A stretch of DNA of 64,000 nucleotides from Lineus longissimus (Eukaryota > Nemertea > Pilidiophora > Heteronemertea > Lineidae). Under the pieces are notes generated by a model that did no database searches, was not told the DNA's origin, and worked only from the letters and a program-made list of their open reading frames with translations. A program made the translations under genes and the position numbers. The stretch covers positions 8,558,349 through 8,622,348 of the forward strand of contig NC_088318.1 in NCBI RefSeq assembly GCF_910592395.1, read 5' to 3'. Below are positions 10,839-22,214 of the stretch, piece by piece; the first letter of the stretch is position 1, and the number at the start of each line of letters is the position of its first letter.

Positions 10839-11351
10839 TTAGGCAATGGGCCTACGACATCGACTGAGCATCTGGAGAAAATGGGAACCAAGGGTAATGG
10901 TTGCAAGGGAGCCTTTACAACTTCCTTTTGAAGCTGCCTGAATTTGACAATCCACACAGGTCTTCACATGCTCCTTAGTGTCCGTATACATTTGCGGCCA
11001 ATAAAACCGCTCCTTTAGTTTGAGGTAAGTTCTATCTGCACCGACATGTCCGGCAAAGGGCGCCTCGTGGACTTCGTGTAGGACTTCCCCTCTGAGTGCA
11101 GTGGCAAGCACGATAGCCTCATGCAGGGTTTTATGCTGACCCCTTTTGATGGTGGCCAAATACACGAGTATTCCGTTCCTGTTAGTGGCAAATCTATCAG
11201 CTGATAGGAGGATTTGTCGTGCAAGTTTGTCATCATTCGGTAATGTTCTAGTGTGGCAATACTCCTTGATTGCTGGCTCTTCGCTCTGCAATCGTTTGAT
11301 GTCTACGGTCTCCCACTGTAATGTGTGTACATCATACGTGCGCCTGGACAA
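10839..11351 (-). pseudogene. Ty3/gypsy integrase zinc-binding domain and RNase H tail
   Basis: Just upstream of this frame on the - strand the DNA reads GDADALSRR, the end of a gypsy RNase H domain. The frame then contains VLHEVHEAPFAGHVGADRTY and KLKERFYWPQ...CVDCQI, the H-H-C-C zinc-binding domain of integrase (H-x-x-x-H...C-x-x-C). The catalytic core continues at 10204 and below. Reverse transcriptase and gag are missing: similarity stops at about 11400, so the copy is 5'-truncated or rearranged. Confidence 0.85.
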
Positions 11352-11404
11352 CGCATCCGCATCGCCATTTGACTTCCCACTTTTGTTTACAATCGTTTAC
11401 TTTA

Positions 11405-12424
11405 CTTTGGTCACCACAACATCTCCGCCACTTTTCTTATAAATGTTTAGTTTTAATTTTGAACCTACATTTAAGTAATCGTGGTATTACTTTGAAGAAA
11501 CAGCTGTGTGAATGAGAGGCCATCAACTGAGTTCTATCAGTTATAAGTTCTAACTTAAAGGTTAACTGAAGTCATAACCTTAAAAAAATTGTATTCAACA
11601 TTCTCACAGTTCTGCTACCGAAGTAGGTCACGCGTCTGCATTCGCGTTATCTCAGCAAACCTCGGCCGCCATTGTTTGGTGATCGTTATTCATCACGATA
11701 AACGAGCTGAATGATATGCCTGTTATCTGCTTTCATCCTCATTAATTGAGTTTGTTAACCAACTTTGAATAAGCACATTACATCAACTGATGCCTGGACA
11801 ATGTGATTTCCAAGTATCATGGCTTGATAAACCAGAACCCAAATGATTGTTTTTAAATTGTTCCCAGATGCCAATCTTCTGCTCGCTGTCTTGTCACTAT
11901 GAACACCAACTCTTGTTTTTCTCTCGGAAAACTCCCAAAATCTGCAACGGTCACGAAATCTCTCGTAAATCACTCGTAAAGTGAAGGGAGGCTTAATCAG
12001 ATTACATGGCCAGTGGCGATCCCTCTCGTAAAGTCTCGAGTTCTTGAATTCCGAGACCTTTCGTAAGTTTTTTGACATCTTTCAACAGTATAGTCTATCA
12101 AACGGTTACTTTCATGTTGGTTGTCAGGGGGCGCAATAAGTCCGACCATTATGATCAGTGTGCTCAATATTTATGATAGTTGTTAGTTCCACTTCCACAT
12201 AGAAACATAGGAGGCGGATAAATTTTTGCCGTTGCCTAACTTTTATAAAAAATCATCTATGCGCACCACAAGCAATTCATTTATTGAGTGATTATGTTGA
12301 TGACCTTTAATGGGTTTATTTAACGCGTTGGCCATTGATGATTCCAAATAAGCATTACAATTTGAATAAGCATATCTCGCATCAAATTTATAACCTGATT
12401 AAGTGTGTTATAAAAAAAATCAGG
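11405..12424. other. Intron sequence, nothing recognised
   Basis: No recognised coding similarity or repeat termini. The ORF at 11755-12078 (- strand, Arg-rich) resembles no known protein and looks like chance. Confidence 0.45.
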
Positions 12425-12426
12425 TA

Positions 12427-13195
12427 CAGTAGAACCTCCCTTAGCGGACACCTCTGCCAGGCAGACACCTCTACATTACGGACACGTCCGGCCAGTCCCG
12501 GAAGTCATTTCCACTAACAAAAACCTCTGTACGGTGGACACCTCTCTACTCTGAATTGCGGACAGGGCGATGGCCAATTTTTGGTCCAATTCCCTCCCCA
12601 ATTACGGACAGTAGGCAAAAACAATGGTTTCCCGTGTGCACTTCGAGAGTCAAGTAGGCCCGACAGGTGTGATATTTGCGTAATTAATCAACGTAATTAC
12701 CCCCATGGCATTGTGTTTTTGTATCCTAATTAAGCTGCGGCATTTGTTTACTCCTCTTTTCAACTAATCACACAGGCCTATTGTGTCAACAGACACTCAT
12801 AAATCCACGCGGTTTTGTCAGTGTTGCGGCGAATATGGGTTAGAAATTAGAAAAAAATAATTATTAATCAAAGGTGGCTGATGGACAGAAATTATGGTGT
12901 TTTTTTACACATTATGACACGTCGAGGAGATTTTGCAATAAAAGGGGCACCTTTTACCAGAGAGATTATTCACTCTCTGAGTTCCAAAGTAGCTCACGTT
13001 ATTCAACGCAACATCACAAGCAACTACCGATCAGCCAACAGGTTTAAGTTTCTACGCTAGATGTCGACACAGAGAAAACCAAGACCTGCAAGGCGGGAAC
13101 TTCTAATCCACCTATCGGACGATTTGGCGGACACCTCTCTATTGCGGACACCTGGGTCCAGTCCCATGGGTGTCCGCAATAGAGAGGTTGTTCTG
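12427..13195. mobile_element. 769 bp Tigger/pogo-like MITE with TA duplication
   Basis: The left end reads CAGTAGAACCTCCCTTAGCG and the right end, reverse complemented, CAGAACAACCTCTCTATTGC; both run into GGACACC. TA is duplicated at 12425-12426 and 13196-13197. Termini with CAG..AACCTC....GCGGACACC are characteristic of pogo/Tigger elements. Further copies of the GGACACCTCT motif occur inside both ends. No intact transposase was seen. Confidence 0.8.
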
Positions 13196-13495
13196 TATTT
13201 GCTATTTTTGGATTTTACCCGATCGTCTATGCATGGTATGAGTGTGTCCATATCACACCCAGTGTGAATCGAGTTGAGTGTGTAGGACGGGCGATGGCAG
13301 ACCGATTCCTCGCGTCAGTGTATTGTACAATTTTTATTCCGCGCCTCACGTTTGCAAGGCTAGACTGACGCGTCGACATTGCGTTTGGTAATAGGAGCCC
13401 ATTGCTGCAGAAATTAACAGTTAAAATGTCAGTCTGTCACTACTGCAGCCTCTGAAGAGACATAATCTTAAAACCACTTATGCCTTGACCTTTTT

Positions 13496-13546
13496 AGCTC
13501 ACCTCTTAGCAGAGGTGAGCTTATCCCATACCGTGGCGTCCGTCGT

Positions 13547-13581
<35 letters not shown>

Positions 13582-14621
13582 CGTCGTCCGTTAGCAGGGC
13601 ACGTTTCGTAACTGTTAGAGCTATTGAGTTGAAACTTGGTACACATGTACCCTTATGTAATGACACCTGGGAGACCAAGTTTCGGTCCGATTCGTTTCAT
13701 GGTTTGGCCACCAGGGGGCCAAACGTTAAAAGTGAAAATATGCAATATCTCCCTCAATAGTAGTCGGGAAATTTTGAAAAAATTATGGTAGGTACTTCTA
13801 GCAAAGGTGCATCATATATCCTCCGGGTTTTTGATTTGACCTCCTTTTCAAGGTCACAGAGGTCAAATGGTGTAAATTGGCCGTTAGGATGTAACGATGG
13901 CACGTTTCTAAACTGCAATGACTATTGATACCAAATTTGGTACACATTTACCCCTTAGTCAGCTGATCTCAGGGACCAAAGTTTGGTCCAATATGATTCA
14001 CCACTTGACCACCAGGGGGCAAAATCCAAAAACCTTAAAAATGTGATTATTCCTTAACTTCTTGCCCGATTGCCACCAATTTGATATCATGGGTACATCT
14101 AACCACCATACAGTATATGTCACACAGGTTTTTAATTTGACCTTCTTGTCAAGGTCACAGAGGTCAAATGGCGTAAATTCGCCGTCAGGCCGTAACAATG
14201 GCACGTTTCTTAACTGCAATGACTATTGATCACAAATTAAGTACACATGTACCCCTTGGTCAGGTGATCTCAGGTACCGAAGTTTGGTGCGATCTGATTT
14301 GCCGTTTGGCCTCCAGGGAGGGGGCCAAATCCTAAATTCTTCAAAATGCCATTATTCCTAGTAATGACTTGCCCGATTGGCACCAATTTTATATCATAGG
14401 TACATCTAATTCTAACAACCATTCAATGTGTCACCCAGGTCTTCTTTGATTTGACCTACTTTTCAAGGTCACAGAGGTCGAATGTACTGTAAATTGGCCA
14501 TTTTGGGGAAATTGTAATTGCTTGGACCTACATCAAACCTAACACTACATGACACAAGACCATGCTCTTTATCCATCTTTCCTCCACATGAGGTGAGCAC
14601 AATGGCCCTGGCCATTTCATT
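13496..14621 (+). mobile_element. HINE-2 copy 1 (Helentron-like, monomer-built)
   Basis: It starts after a T run with AGCTCACCTCTTAGCAGAGG. A (GTC)n microsatellite follows at 13541-13590, then three monomers of about 300 bp starting near 13602, 13900 and 14200. It ends GAGGTGAGCACAATGGCCCT followed by GGCCATTTCATT. The GGTGAGC near the 3' end is the inverse of GCTCACC at the 5' end, and AATGGCC-CT-GGCCATT forms the 3' hairpin. This order is the HINE/DINE-1 and bivalve pearl-type plan. The next copy begins at once. Confidence 0.8.
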
Positions 14622-14622
14622 T

Positions 14623-15724
14623 GGCTCACCGTTAGGGGAGTCTACACGATAGCCCTGTGTCCGTCGTCGTCGTCGTCGTCGTCGTCGTCCGTATCCTGTG
14701 TGGCACGTTTCTTAACCGTTTGTGCTATGAACTTTAAACTTTGTACACATGACCCCCTATGTCAGAGGTACTCTGACACTGAATTTCGGTCTGGTCTGGT
14801 TCATGACTTGGCCACCAGGGGGCTAAAACTTAAAACATAACAAGTGTGATATGTCTCTTATTAATGATCCGTTTTCAATTAAAACATTTTGGTAGGTACT
14901 CCTAGCAAGGATACATCACATATCATACGGGTTTTTGATTTGACCTACTTTTCAAGGTCACAGAGGTCAAATGGTGTAAATTGGCCGTTAGGATGTAACG
15001 ATGGCACGTTTCTAAACTGCAATGACTATTGATCCCAAATTTGGTACACATTTACCCCTTAGTCAGGTGATCTCAGGGACCGAAGTTTGGTCCAATATGA
15101 TTCACCACTTGACCACCAGGTGGCAAAATCCAAAAACCTTAAAAATGTGATTATTCCTTAACTTCTTGCCCGATTGCCACCAATTTGATATCATGGGTAC
15201 ATCTAACCACCATACAGTATATGTCACACAGGTTTTTAATTTGACCTTCTTGTCAAGGTCACAGAGGTCAAATGGCGTAAATTGGCAGTCAGGCCGTAAC
15301 TATGGCACGTTTCTTAACTGCAATGACCATTGATCACAAATTAAGTACACACGTACCCCTTGGTCAGGTGATCTCAGGTACTGAAGTTTGGTGCGATCTG
15401 ATTTGCCGTTTGGCCTCCAGGGAGGGGGCCAAATCCTAAATTCTTAAAAATGCCATTATTCCTAGTAATTACTTGCCCGATTGGCACCAATTTTATATCA
15501 TAGGTACATCTAATTCTTACAACCATTCAATGTGTCACCCGGGTCTTCTTTGATTTGACCTACTTTTCAAGGTCACAGAGGTCGAGTGTACTGTAAATTG
15601 GCCATTTTGGGGAAATTGTAATTGCTTTGACCTACATCAAACCTAACACTAAATGACACAATACCATGCTCTTTATCCATCTTTCCTCCACATGAGGTGA
15701 GCACAATGGCTCTGGCCATTTCAT
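14623..15724 (+). mobile_element. HINE-2 copy 2, head-to-tail with copy 1
   Basis: It begins GGCTCACCGTTAGGGGAGTC immediately after the hairpin of copy 1, has a short (GTC)n at 14661-14690, three monomers, and ends GGCTCTGGCCATTTCAT. Monomers 2 and 3 are almost identical to those of copy 1 (13900-14500 against 15000-15600), so the two copies are recent relatives. Confidence 0.8.
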
Positions 15725-15924
15725 ATACTTATGTAAAACAAAATCACTGTATCAGAAAATGCTTCATGATATTTGCTGCTCGGGTTGTGCATAAGGGAAC
15801 AAAACGGCAAAATAGCTGTCAATCACATTGTCATTTAGCCGTTACTGTTAAAGACCCTTATTTTTCAGTGATTATCTCGCAAATACCACATCGGATTATC
15901 ACACCAAACTACTCATTTCTTTTT

Positions 15925-17103
15925 GGCTCACCGTACTGTGAGTCTATACAATAGCGCGGTGTCCGTCGTCATCGTCATTCGTCGATCCTATTTCAAAAAC
16001 AGTGGCACGTTTCTTAACCACTGGGGCTATGGACTCAAAACTTTGCATGCATGACCCCCTTGGTCAGATTACCTTTGACACTGAATTTCGGTCCGCTCTG
16101 ATTTTTGACTTCGCCACCAGGGGGCCAAAATTGAAAACATAAATAGTGTGATATCTCACTTATTAGTGATTTGTTTTTGATGACATTTTTATGGTAGGTA
16201 CCTAGCAAGGATATATCACATATCTCATATGTGTTTTTGATTTGACCTACTTTTCAAGGTCACAGAGGTCAAATTCCGTAAATTTGCCGTTTGAGTGTAA
16301 CTGTGGCCCATTTCTTAACTGGTAGGGCTATGAGCTTGGAAGTTCTTGTACATGACCCCCTAGGCCAGATAACCTCTGACGGCCAATTTTGGTCTGATCT
16401 GATTCTTGACTTGGCCACCAGGGGGCCAAAACTGAAACACAAAAAGTGTGATATCTAACTTATTAGTGATTTGTTTTTGATGAAATTTTTATGGTAGGTA
16501 CTCCCAGCCAGGATACATCACATATCTTAGAAGTTTTCGATTTGACCTATTTTTCAAAGTCATAGAGGTCAAATGGCGTAAATTGGCCGTTTGAGCTTAC
16601 CTGTGGCACGTTTCGTAACTGCTAGGGCTATTGGCTTGAAACTTTGTACACAAGACCCCCTAGGTCAGGTCACCTCTGACACTGAATTTTGGTCTGATCT
16701 GCTTCTTGACTTGGACACCAGAGGGCAAAAAGTGAAAACCTAGAAAGTGTGATGTCTCACTCATTAGTGATTCGTATTTGATAAAGTGTTATGGTTGGTA
16801 CTCAGGCAAGGATACATTGTATATTATACAGGTTTTTGATTTGACCTACTTTTCAAGGTCTTAGAGGTCAAATGCCGTGAACTTGCTGTTTGGCGGCCTA
16901 ACTATGGCATGTTTCTTAACTGCAATGACAATTAAGTTCATATTTGATGCACATTATCCCAAAGGTAATGTTGCCCTAAGTTCAGTCTGATTTGATACTG
17001 GTAGTACCTCAGAGTCTTCCTCGGTCATATCTCAAGAAACATTCATTGTCAATTAAGTTGTTACCTAAATACCCTTGAGCACAATGGCCCCTGGCCTTTT
17101 CAT
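15925..17103 (+). mobile_element. HINE-2 copy 3
   Basis: It begins after TTTTT with GGCTCACCGTACTGTGAGTC, carries three to four monomers and ends GAGCACAATGGCCCCTGGCC followed by TTTTCAT. It is more diverged than copies 1 and 2. CTCF-like 12-mers lie at 16114 and 16425. Confidence 0.75.
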
Positions 17104-17524
17104 TTGGATCATTAAACACAATAAGATTGATACGAACAACACTGAATGACCGCAACTTACTGATGTCAGGTGATCCTAATGCGTGTCTATAGAAATGTTC
17201 CTTTTGAGCTAAAAGTATATTCGTCCATGAATGAAAACATGTTTTCTTTGTTATTTTACCAACAATAAACTTGCCATGGCCTCATACACCTTTCTTTTCC
17301 ACCGCATGCATGGCAAACTATGAACTTCGAGTATCTAAGTTCCCGAAAGTGGAACATCATTTCGGGTGTTCTCTCTTCCGTGTTAGGACACTGAGATACA
17401 GTACGGTCAAATTATGTTGGGAAAGTCTGGAATAAGGCAAGTGGGCGTGTCTTCGGAAGGTGTATCAGCATGAAATTTAGGAGCCGTAGAGCAATGACAA
17501 AACTGAAGTTAAGAGTCATCCGCT
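17104..17524. other. Spacer before the DIRS element
   Basis: Nothing recognised in this stretch. The DIRS left terminus begins at about 17525. Confidence 0.5.
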
Positions 17525-17720
17525 TTTTATGTCGTTCATACTCTAACCAGGTCAGACTTTTGCATGTGTACTCTTATCGGACACACCCTAGGAAAAATTA
17601 ATCTATTTATAACAGAAAAATGATTAGCTAGTTCACCTAGCTACACCTAGGCGGCACCCCAATACTTCTGCCTCTGCCTCGTGAAAGCCGCCATTACTCA
17701 GTACTTTTTCCGCGGCGCAT
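17525..17720 (+). repeat. DIRS left inverted terminal repeat
   Basis: This sequence is repeated inverted at 24600-24693 plus 26365-26440, where a HINE-1 insertion splits it. A second, same-orientation copy starts at 29676. The extreme left 40 bp also pairs with the internal complementary region. Confidence 0.85.
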
Positions 17721-18002
17721 TGTTCAACATTGTGCCGTGTTTCGCCCGTCAACTCGGCCGATTAGAGCCTGTTTGGGTTAAAGAAGGACTTCCTTGGGAA
17801 ACTTTTCTGTTCAAGATCATATCTGAAAGCGGGTGAGATCGTTCTATTTTTCATTTCCTCCCTTTTTTTGTCTTTGTGAGCGGTTTTTGTCCGCATCTCC
17901 AAAATTATTTTCCAGTATCTTCCCGGGCTTCTGGTCACGTGACCTGTTCACCCTGCTGCGTAGCTGTGGTTTGGATATTATATTATATCATATTATGTTA
18001 GG

Positions 18003-19430
18003 ATGCTTCATTCCGTTCCTTATTATCGTCTTTTTTGTTTTCTTTGGGGTTACCACCGTGTCTCCTGGCCCTCTTTCCCTTCCGGGTTGGTGATGGCCCG
18101 GTGTCCGGTGTGTCGGAGATTCATAGTCCCCATCCCGTTTCTTCCCTGGGTCAGGGTTCTGACTAGTCAGTCCCTGTCTTCGTCTTCCCCCTCCTCCTCC
18201 GCCAGGACCCCGCTGTTCAGCGGCGAGGTCCCCGGGGCTCTGGAGAGGTTCTGCCCTCACCCGCCCCGTCCCCTAGGCTGGGAACACCCCTTCGGGGATG
18301 TGCCCCCTGGGGAGGTCTTGATGTCGAGCATCGGTGACCCTGTTTTAGGGATGCTCTGCAAGACTTCGTCCGGCCCCCCCCTTCTTCGGCGGGCAGGACA
18401 CTCGTGGGGACTCTGGACATTTTACGTCCCAATCCCTCAGACAGCGCGGATCCGGTTTTGGAGTCTGAGCAGGCATTTATTGACCAGCTCCTCCAGCTCT
18501 ACCACGTTGAGACCGTTTCTTCTGCCCCTGGATCCGCTCCCGGCCTTTTCAGGCCGGTGAGCAGCCTTCTGTTCTCACAGATGTGCTCCCCGTCCCCCTC
18601 TGGGGCTTTCGATGGGGTTGCGACTGCTCTCGTCCTTAGACTGCCAGTCCCCCCTCTTCGTCTGCGGTTGCCCGGGGGACCACCATCCCTTCGCCATTGG
18701 GTGGGCAGCACACCCGACTCCTCGTCCCTCCCTGGGGACAACGGTCCCTCCTTTGGCGTCCCCTGGTGGTGCAGGGCCGCGGTTAACTGCCCCGTCCATG
18801 CTGTCTTTTTCCCTGCCGGGAGGTGTCCTGCCTAGTATAGCCAGGCGCCTAGTTAGGGCGTTATGGGCGGGCGAGGGATCCACATGTCTCCCCCTGCGTA
18901 GGGTGTGGTTAGGCCTACCGTTTCACTGGTACGCCCCCACCCTGTTCCGTCTTGCCATGCCGGGATTGCGGACGGGTTTGTTTCACAGACTCGCCCCCCT
19001 CCCCCCTCTCCCATGCCTGCCCCAAGGGAGACCATTCAGGACCCTCGACCAAAATCTTCCGATGGCCTTACGGCTGATCAGAGGCAGATGATTCAGGGCC
19101 TCACAGACCACCTGGGGAGTACAGTCAGCGACGCGCCAGGTCGAGCGGCCGGTGGCTTTTGACCTAGGTCATCAGCCTATGGAGTGTGATTTCTCTGACA
19201 CACATTCTCTTTACGGCCCGGCCCCTCAGGCTGATTTCCCCTTGGGGAGTGAGGATCCCACCATGGTGACGGGCATGCGCGATCTTCGCGCTGTAGTTTG
19301 GCAGTATGTGCCACTAGAGACATGCCCTCTCCTGTCGGTTAACCCCGCGCTTGGTCAGTTTTGCCATTTTGCGGCCTTTTGGGATCAGTGGTGTCAAAAG
19401 GACTACCCCGTGCCAGACAAGGGCGGCCCT
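18003..19430 (+). pseudogene. DIRS gag-like region
   Basis: GC-rich and Pro/Ser-rich coding-like DNA in which open reading switches between frames (for example 18003-18560, 18404-18835, 18612-19091, 19152-19481). I recognise no domain. The assignment as gag comes from its place between the left terminus and the RT and from base composition that contrasts sharply with the flanking AT-rich DNA. The last 70 bp (19358-19427) closely repeat 21424-21485, at the start of the RT region. Confidence 0.5.
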
Positions 19431-21050
19431 TTCTTTTTTTTTATATATATATGTAAATTTATTAATCAATCTTATGATTAAGAGGAGGCACAAAAAAAGC
19501 AATATGCTTAACGCTTATGCCCCCTCATTACACTCTTTACAAATTACATAAAACACAAGATGGACAACTGTAATTGACCGAGGTCAGATATCACAAGATA
19601 TAATGTGCAGAGATATCAGCGAGTAAATCTGCGTGTTCTTTCAATGTAAGTTTGAACTACTGAAAATATAGATACATTTGTATCATGGGAGTAAGCCTCG
19701 TTACCAAAAAGAAAATCCTGTACAGTATACGGTAAAATTCTAGGTGGAGGAAATCTATCCTCGAGTTCAAGTACCAACTGATGTCTCTGCGCAGTATACC
19801 GAGTGCAGTGAAAAATGTAATGATATGGATTCTCAACTGGCTTGTCGAAACAATAATTACAAGACGGGTCAGCAATGACATGATTTATAAATAAATGATA
19901 ATTCAACCCGCTGCAACCAGTCCTTAATCTACAGTGATATATATTCCTCTCTCTCGTTGTACCAAAGAAGTACCAGGCTGGGGGTTTAGGTTGACAAAAC
20001 ATATGACACAGCATTTTTTTGAATATTCCAATTGAGGGCGCATTTCTAACTTTGCTTGGTAGACTATTCCAATCCCTAGTTGTAGCGGGAAAAAATGATC
20101 GATAATAATACTCAGTCCGGCACAGAAATGGTATAAAGTCATCTTGATTACGAAGATTGTATACACGATTATCACCCACCCTGGGAGGTAATAACTGTCT
20201 CAAATAGGTTGGTGTTTCGCCATAAATGATTTTGTAAAACATAACTAATCTATGAATCTTTCGACGATGAATAAGCATGGTGTAACCCAATTCTAAATAA
20301 AGATCTTCACTGGAGCAACTCACGGTAGCTCCAGTGATGATACGTAAGGCACTGACCTGCACCTTTTCCAAATTAGTAGCTAGGTAATCAGGAAGACCAT
20401 CCCATACGACGTTGGCGTATTCTAAAATTGGTCTAATATAAGAGTTATACATTTTTTCTAATTTTTTTCTCTGTACTTTATATTTCAAATTCCTCAGTAT
20501 TCCAGTTCGGGTCAATGCCTTTGTTATAATTTGTTCAACATGATCATGATAAGTACACGAATCATTAAAAATCAAACCTAGATGCTTGTGACTTGTTACA
20601 AAATTTAAATTCTCACCATTCAGAGACAAAGGAACCTGCGAATCTACATTCCTTCTACTCATGATCATACATTCAGTTTTATTTGCATTAAAAGTAACTT
20701 GCCAACGGTCGGCCCATAGTGAAAGCTGATCTATATCTCCTTGCAAGGGATGATATGAATTAGGTAAATCCTCCGATACTAAAAATTGAAATGTATCATC
20801 CGCAAACAGGCGTAAGTTGCCAAGAATGTCGTCTATCATATCATTTATAAATACCAAAAACAAGAGCGGTCCAAGGACCGAACCTTGGGGAACACCCGCT
20901 GTTACTGCTTTCCAAGTTGAGGCTGCACCTCCCAAGACCACACGCTGCTCTTGACTATTGAGATAATTTGAAATCAAGTTTAAGAAATCTCCAGCTATCC
21001 CCAGTTTCCTTATCTTATATAAAAGAGCTTTATGTGACACTTTCTTATTC
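19431..21050 (-). mobile_element. 5'-truncated non-LTR retrotransposon inserted in the DIRS element
   Basis: On the - strand the element ends at about 19431 in an A/T-rich tail (TATATATA then A-rich, seen on + as CTTTTTTTTTATATATATAT). Coding similarity begins at about 21043. Only the 3' part of ORF2 is present, as expected from incomplete reverse transcription. Target duplications were not clear. Confidence 0.8.
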
Positions 21051-21070
21051 CACGACTCCATCCTGGACAC
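19616..21070 (-). CDS. Non-LTR retrotransposon reverse transcriptase, C-terminal part (484 aa, open)
   Basis: The ORF is uninterrupted. Residues 12-24 (KVSHKALLYKIRK) fit the RT motif upstream of the catalytic site. GVPQGSVLGPLLFLVFINDM (about 59-78) is the B motif and LRLFADDTF (about 86-94) holds the catalytic ADD. HKHLGLIF, SYIRPILEYANVVWDGLPD and LEKVQVSALRIITG follow, typical of the Jockey/CR1 group. Near the C-terminus, CRLRTGCSGLNYHLF...CNYC...HYIFHC forms a Cys/His cluster like that of I/Jockey/CR1 elements. The first ~10 residues (MSRMESWNKK) may come from the junction. Endonuclease and ORF1 are absent. This is the best preserved coding frame in the window. The clade is uncertain. 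Confidence 0.85.
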   Translation of the reverse strand: MSRMESWNKKVSHKALLYKIRKLGIAGDFLNLISNYLNSQEQRVVLGGAASTWKAVTAGVPQGSVLGPLLFLVFINDMIDDILGNLRLFADDTFQFLVSEDLPNSYHPLQGDIDQLSLWADRWQVTFNANKTECMIMSRRNVDSQVPLSLNGENLNFVTSHKHLGLIFNDSCTYHDHVEQIITKALTRTGILRNLKYKVQRKKLEKMYNSYIRPILEYANVVWDGLPDYLATNLEKVQVSALRIITGATVSCSSEDLYLELGYTMLIHRRKIHRLVMFYKIIYGETPTYLRQLLPPRVGDNRVYNLRNQDDFIPFLCRTEYYYRSFFPATTRDWNSLPSKVRNAPSIGIFKKMLCHMFCQPKPPAWYFFGTTRERNIYHCRLRTGCSGLNYHLFINHVIADPSCNYCFDKPVENPYHYIFHCTRYTAQRHQLVLELEDRFPPPRILPYTVQDFLFGNEAYSHDTNVSIFSVVQTYIERTRRFTR

Positions 21071-22020
21071 CTTAGGTGCCTAGATGCAGTAGGACCACCT
21101 TACAGAGTCTACTTCGGCTCCTAAGGCCGCCCCCTGTCCACGGTCCAGGTATCGTGAGGCGGAGAACCGACGCCCTGAGGCTGGACCCTCGTCCTCGCAA
21201 GCCTCCTCTTCCTTTAGTGCCCAAGGGCAGCATAGACTGAGGCTCCCTCCCGCCGCTCCAATATGCCCCACACCACACCTCCTCTGATAGGGGTGGGGGG
21301 TTTGGCAGCCCAAGCGACCCTTCCAAGGTAAGAGGGGTCGCGGAGGGAAGCACAAGTTACTTTTTGGTCCGTCCTCTTGTGCCTACAGGTGGCGCCCCCA
21401 CGGATGTCGCTGGGGGGCAGGCTGCGCCATTTTGCGGCCTTTTGGGAAGAGTGGTGTCAAAAGGATTCCCTCGTGCCGGACATGCTCTGCCACGGTGTCC
21501 GCTTGTACTTCCCCCCCCTCCCGACGACAACAATCCCCACCCCGGTCATCCTCCCCTGGACCCTGCCAGGGCTCTAGCCCTGTGTACAGAGGTTCTCTCC
21601 CTCCTCCAGAAGGAGGCTGTGAGGGTGGTGGACAATCATTCCTCCCCCAGCTTTTACAGCCACATCTTCTTAGTCCCCAAGAAGTCCGGAAAGTGGAGAC
21701 TGGTCATCGATCTGTCCAGCTTGCACCGTTTCCTACAGGTGCCCAGCTTCAAGGTGGAGACAACCAGATCGGTAGCAGCTGCAGTGCAGCCCAACAATTG
21801 GGCAATCTCGCTGGATCTTCAGGACGCGTATTTTCACGTTCTTATCCATCCAGATTTTCAACCCTTCCTTTGGTTTTACTTCGAGGCCCTTCCTTTCGGC
21901 CTGGCTTCCGCTCCGCTTATTTTCACTACAGTGGACAAGGCATTCGTCGCGCCTTTTCACGCCATGGGCTTCAAGCTCCATTGCTATCTCGACGACTGGT
22001 AGCTTCGTTACCAGGCTCAT
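21071..22020 (+). pseudogene. DIRS reverse transcriptase
   Basis: The 212-residue frame 21364-22002 contains SPSFYSHIFLVPKKSGKWRL, VIDLSSLHRFL, WAISLDLQDAYFHVLIHPDF, ALPFGLASAPLIF and CYLDDW. These are the ordered RT motifs of DIRS elements: LDLQDAY holds the first catalytic Asp and YLDDW the catalytic pair. A TAG stop follows YLDDW immediately, and similarity continues in the same frame to about 22360. Upstream, 21100-21430 encodes a Pro/Ser/Arg-rich tail and, in another frame, the conserved VGGRLRxF-like lead-in. Stops and frameshifts mark it as inactive. Confidence 0.85.
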
Positions 22021-22214
22021 CGCCGTCTGGGAAAGCGGGCAAAGTTCCTGCTTCAGACAACCAGTCGAGCGGGATGGCTCTTAAATTTAGACAAGTCCGA
22101 GATAGATCCATCTCAGGATTATGTCTTCGTGGGTGTGCGCTTTTGCATTCGAGAGGGCCTCATGTCCCCCCCTCCTGACCAGATTCTCAGGATCCGATCC
22201 CTGGTCGGGGTATT

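Noticed and set aside
13485-13760. ORF with a long poly-Arg stretch at 13485-13760.
   Set aside because: The Arg run is a translation of the (GTC)n microsatellite in a HINE-2 copy, not a protein.
18003-19091. Several overlapping long ORFs on both strands in 18.0-19.1 kb as separate genes.
   Set aside because: GC-rich, stop-poor DNA of the DIRS gag-like region gives open frames on both strands; none shows a known domain.
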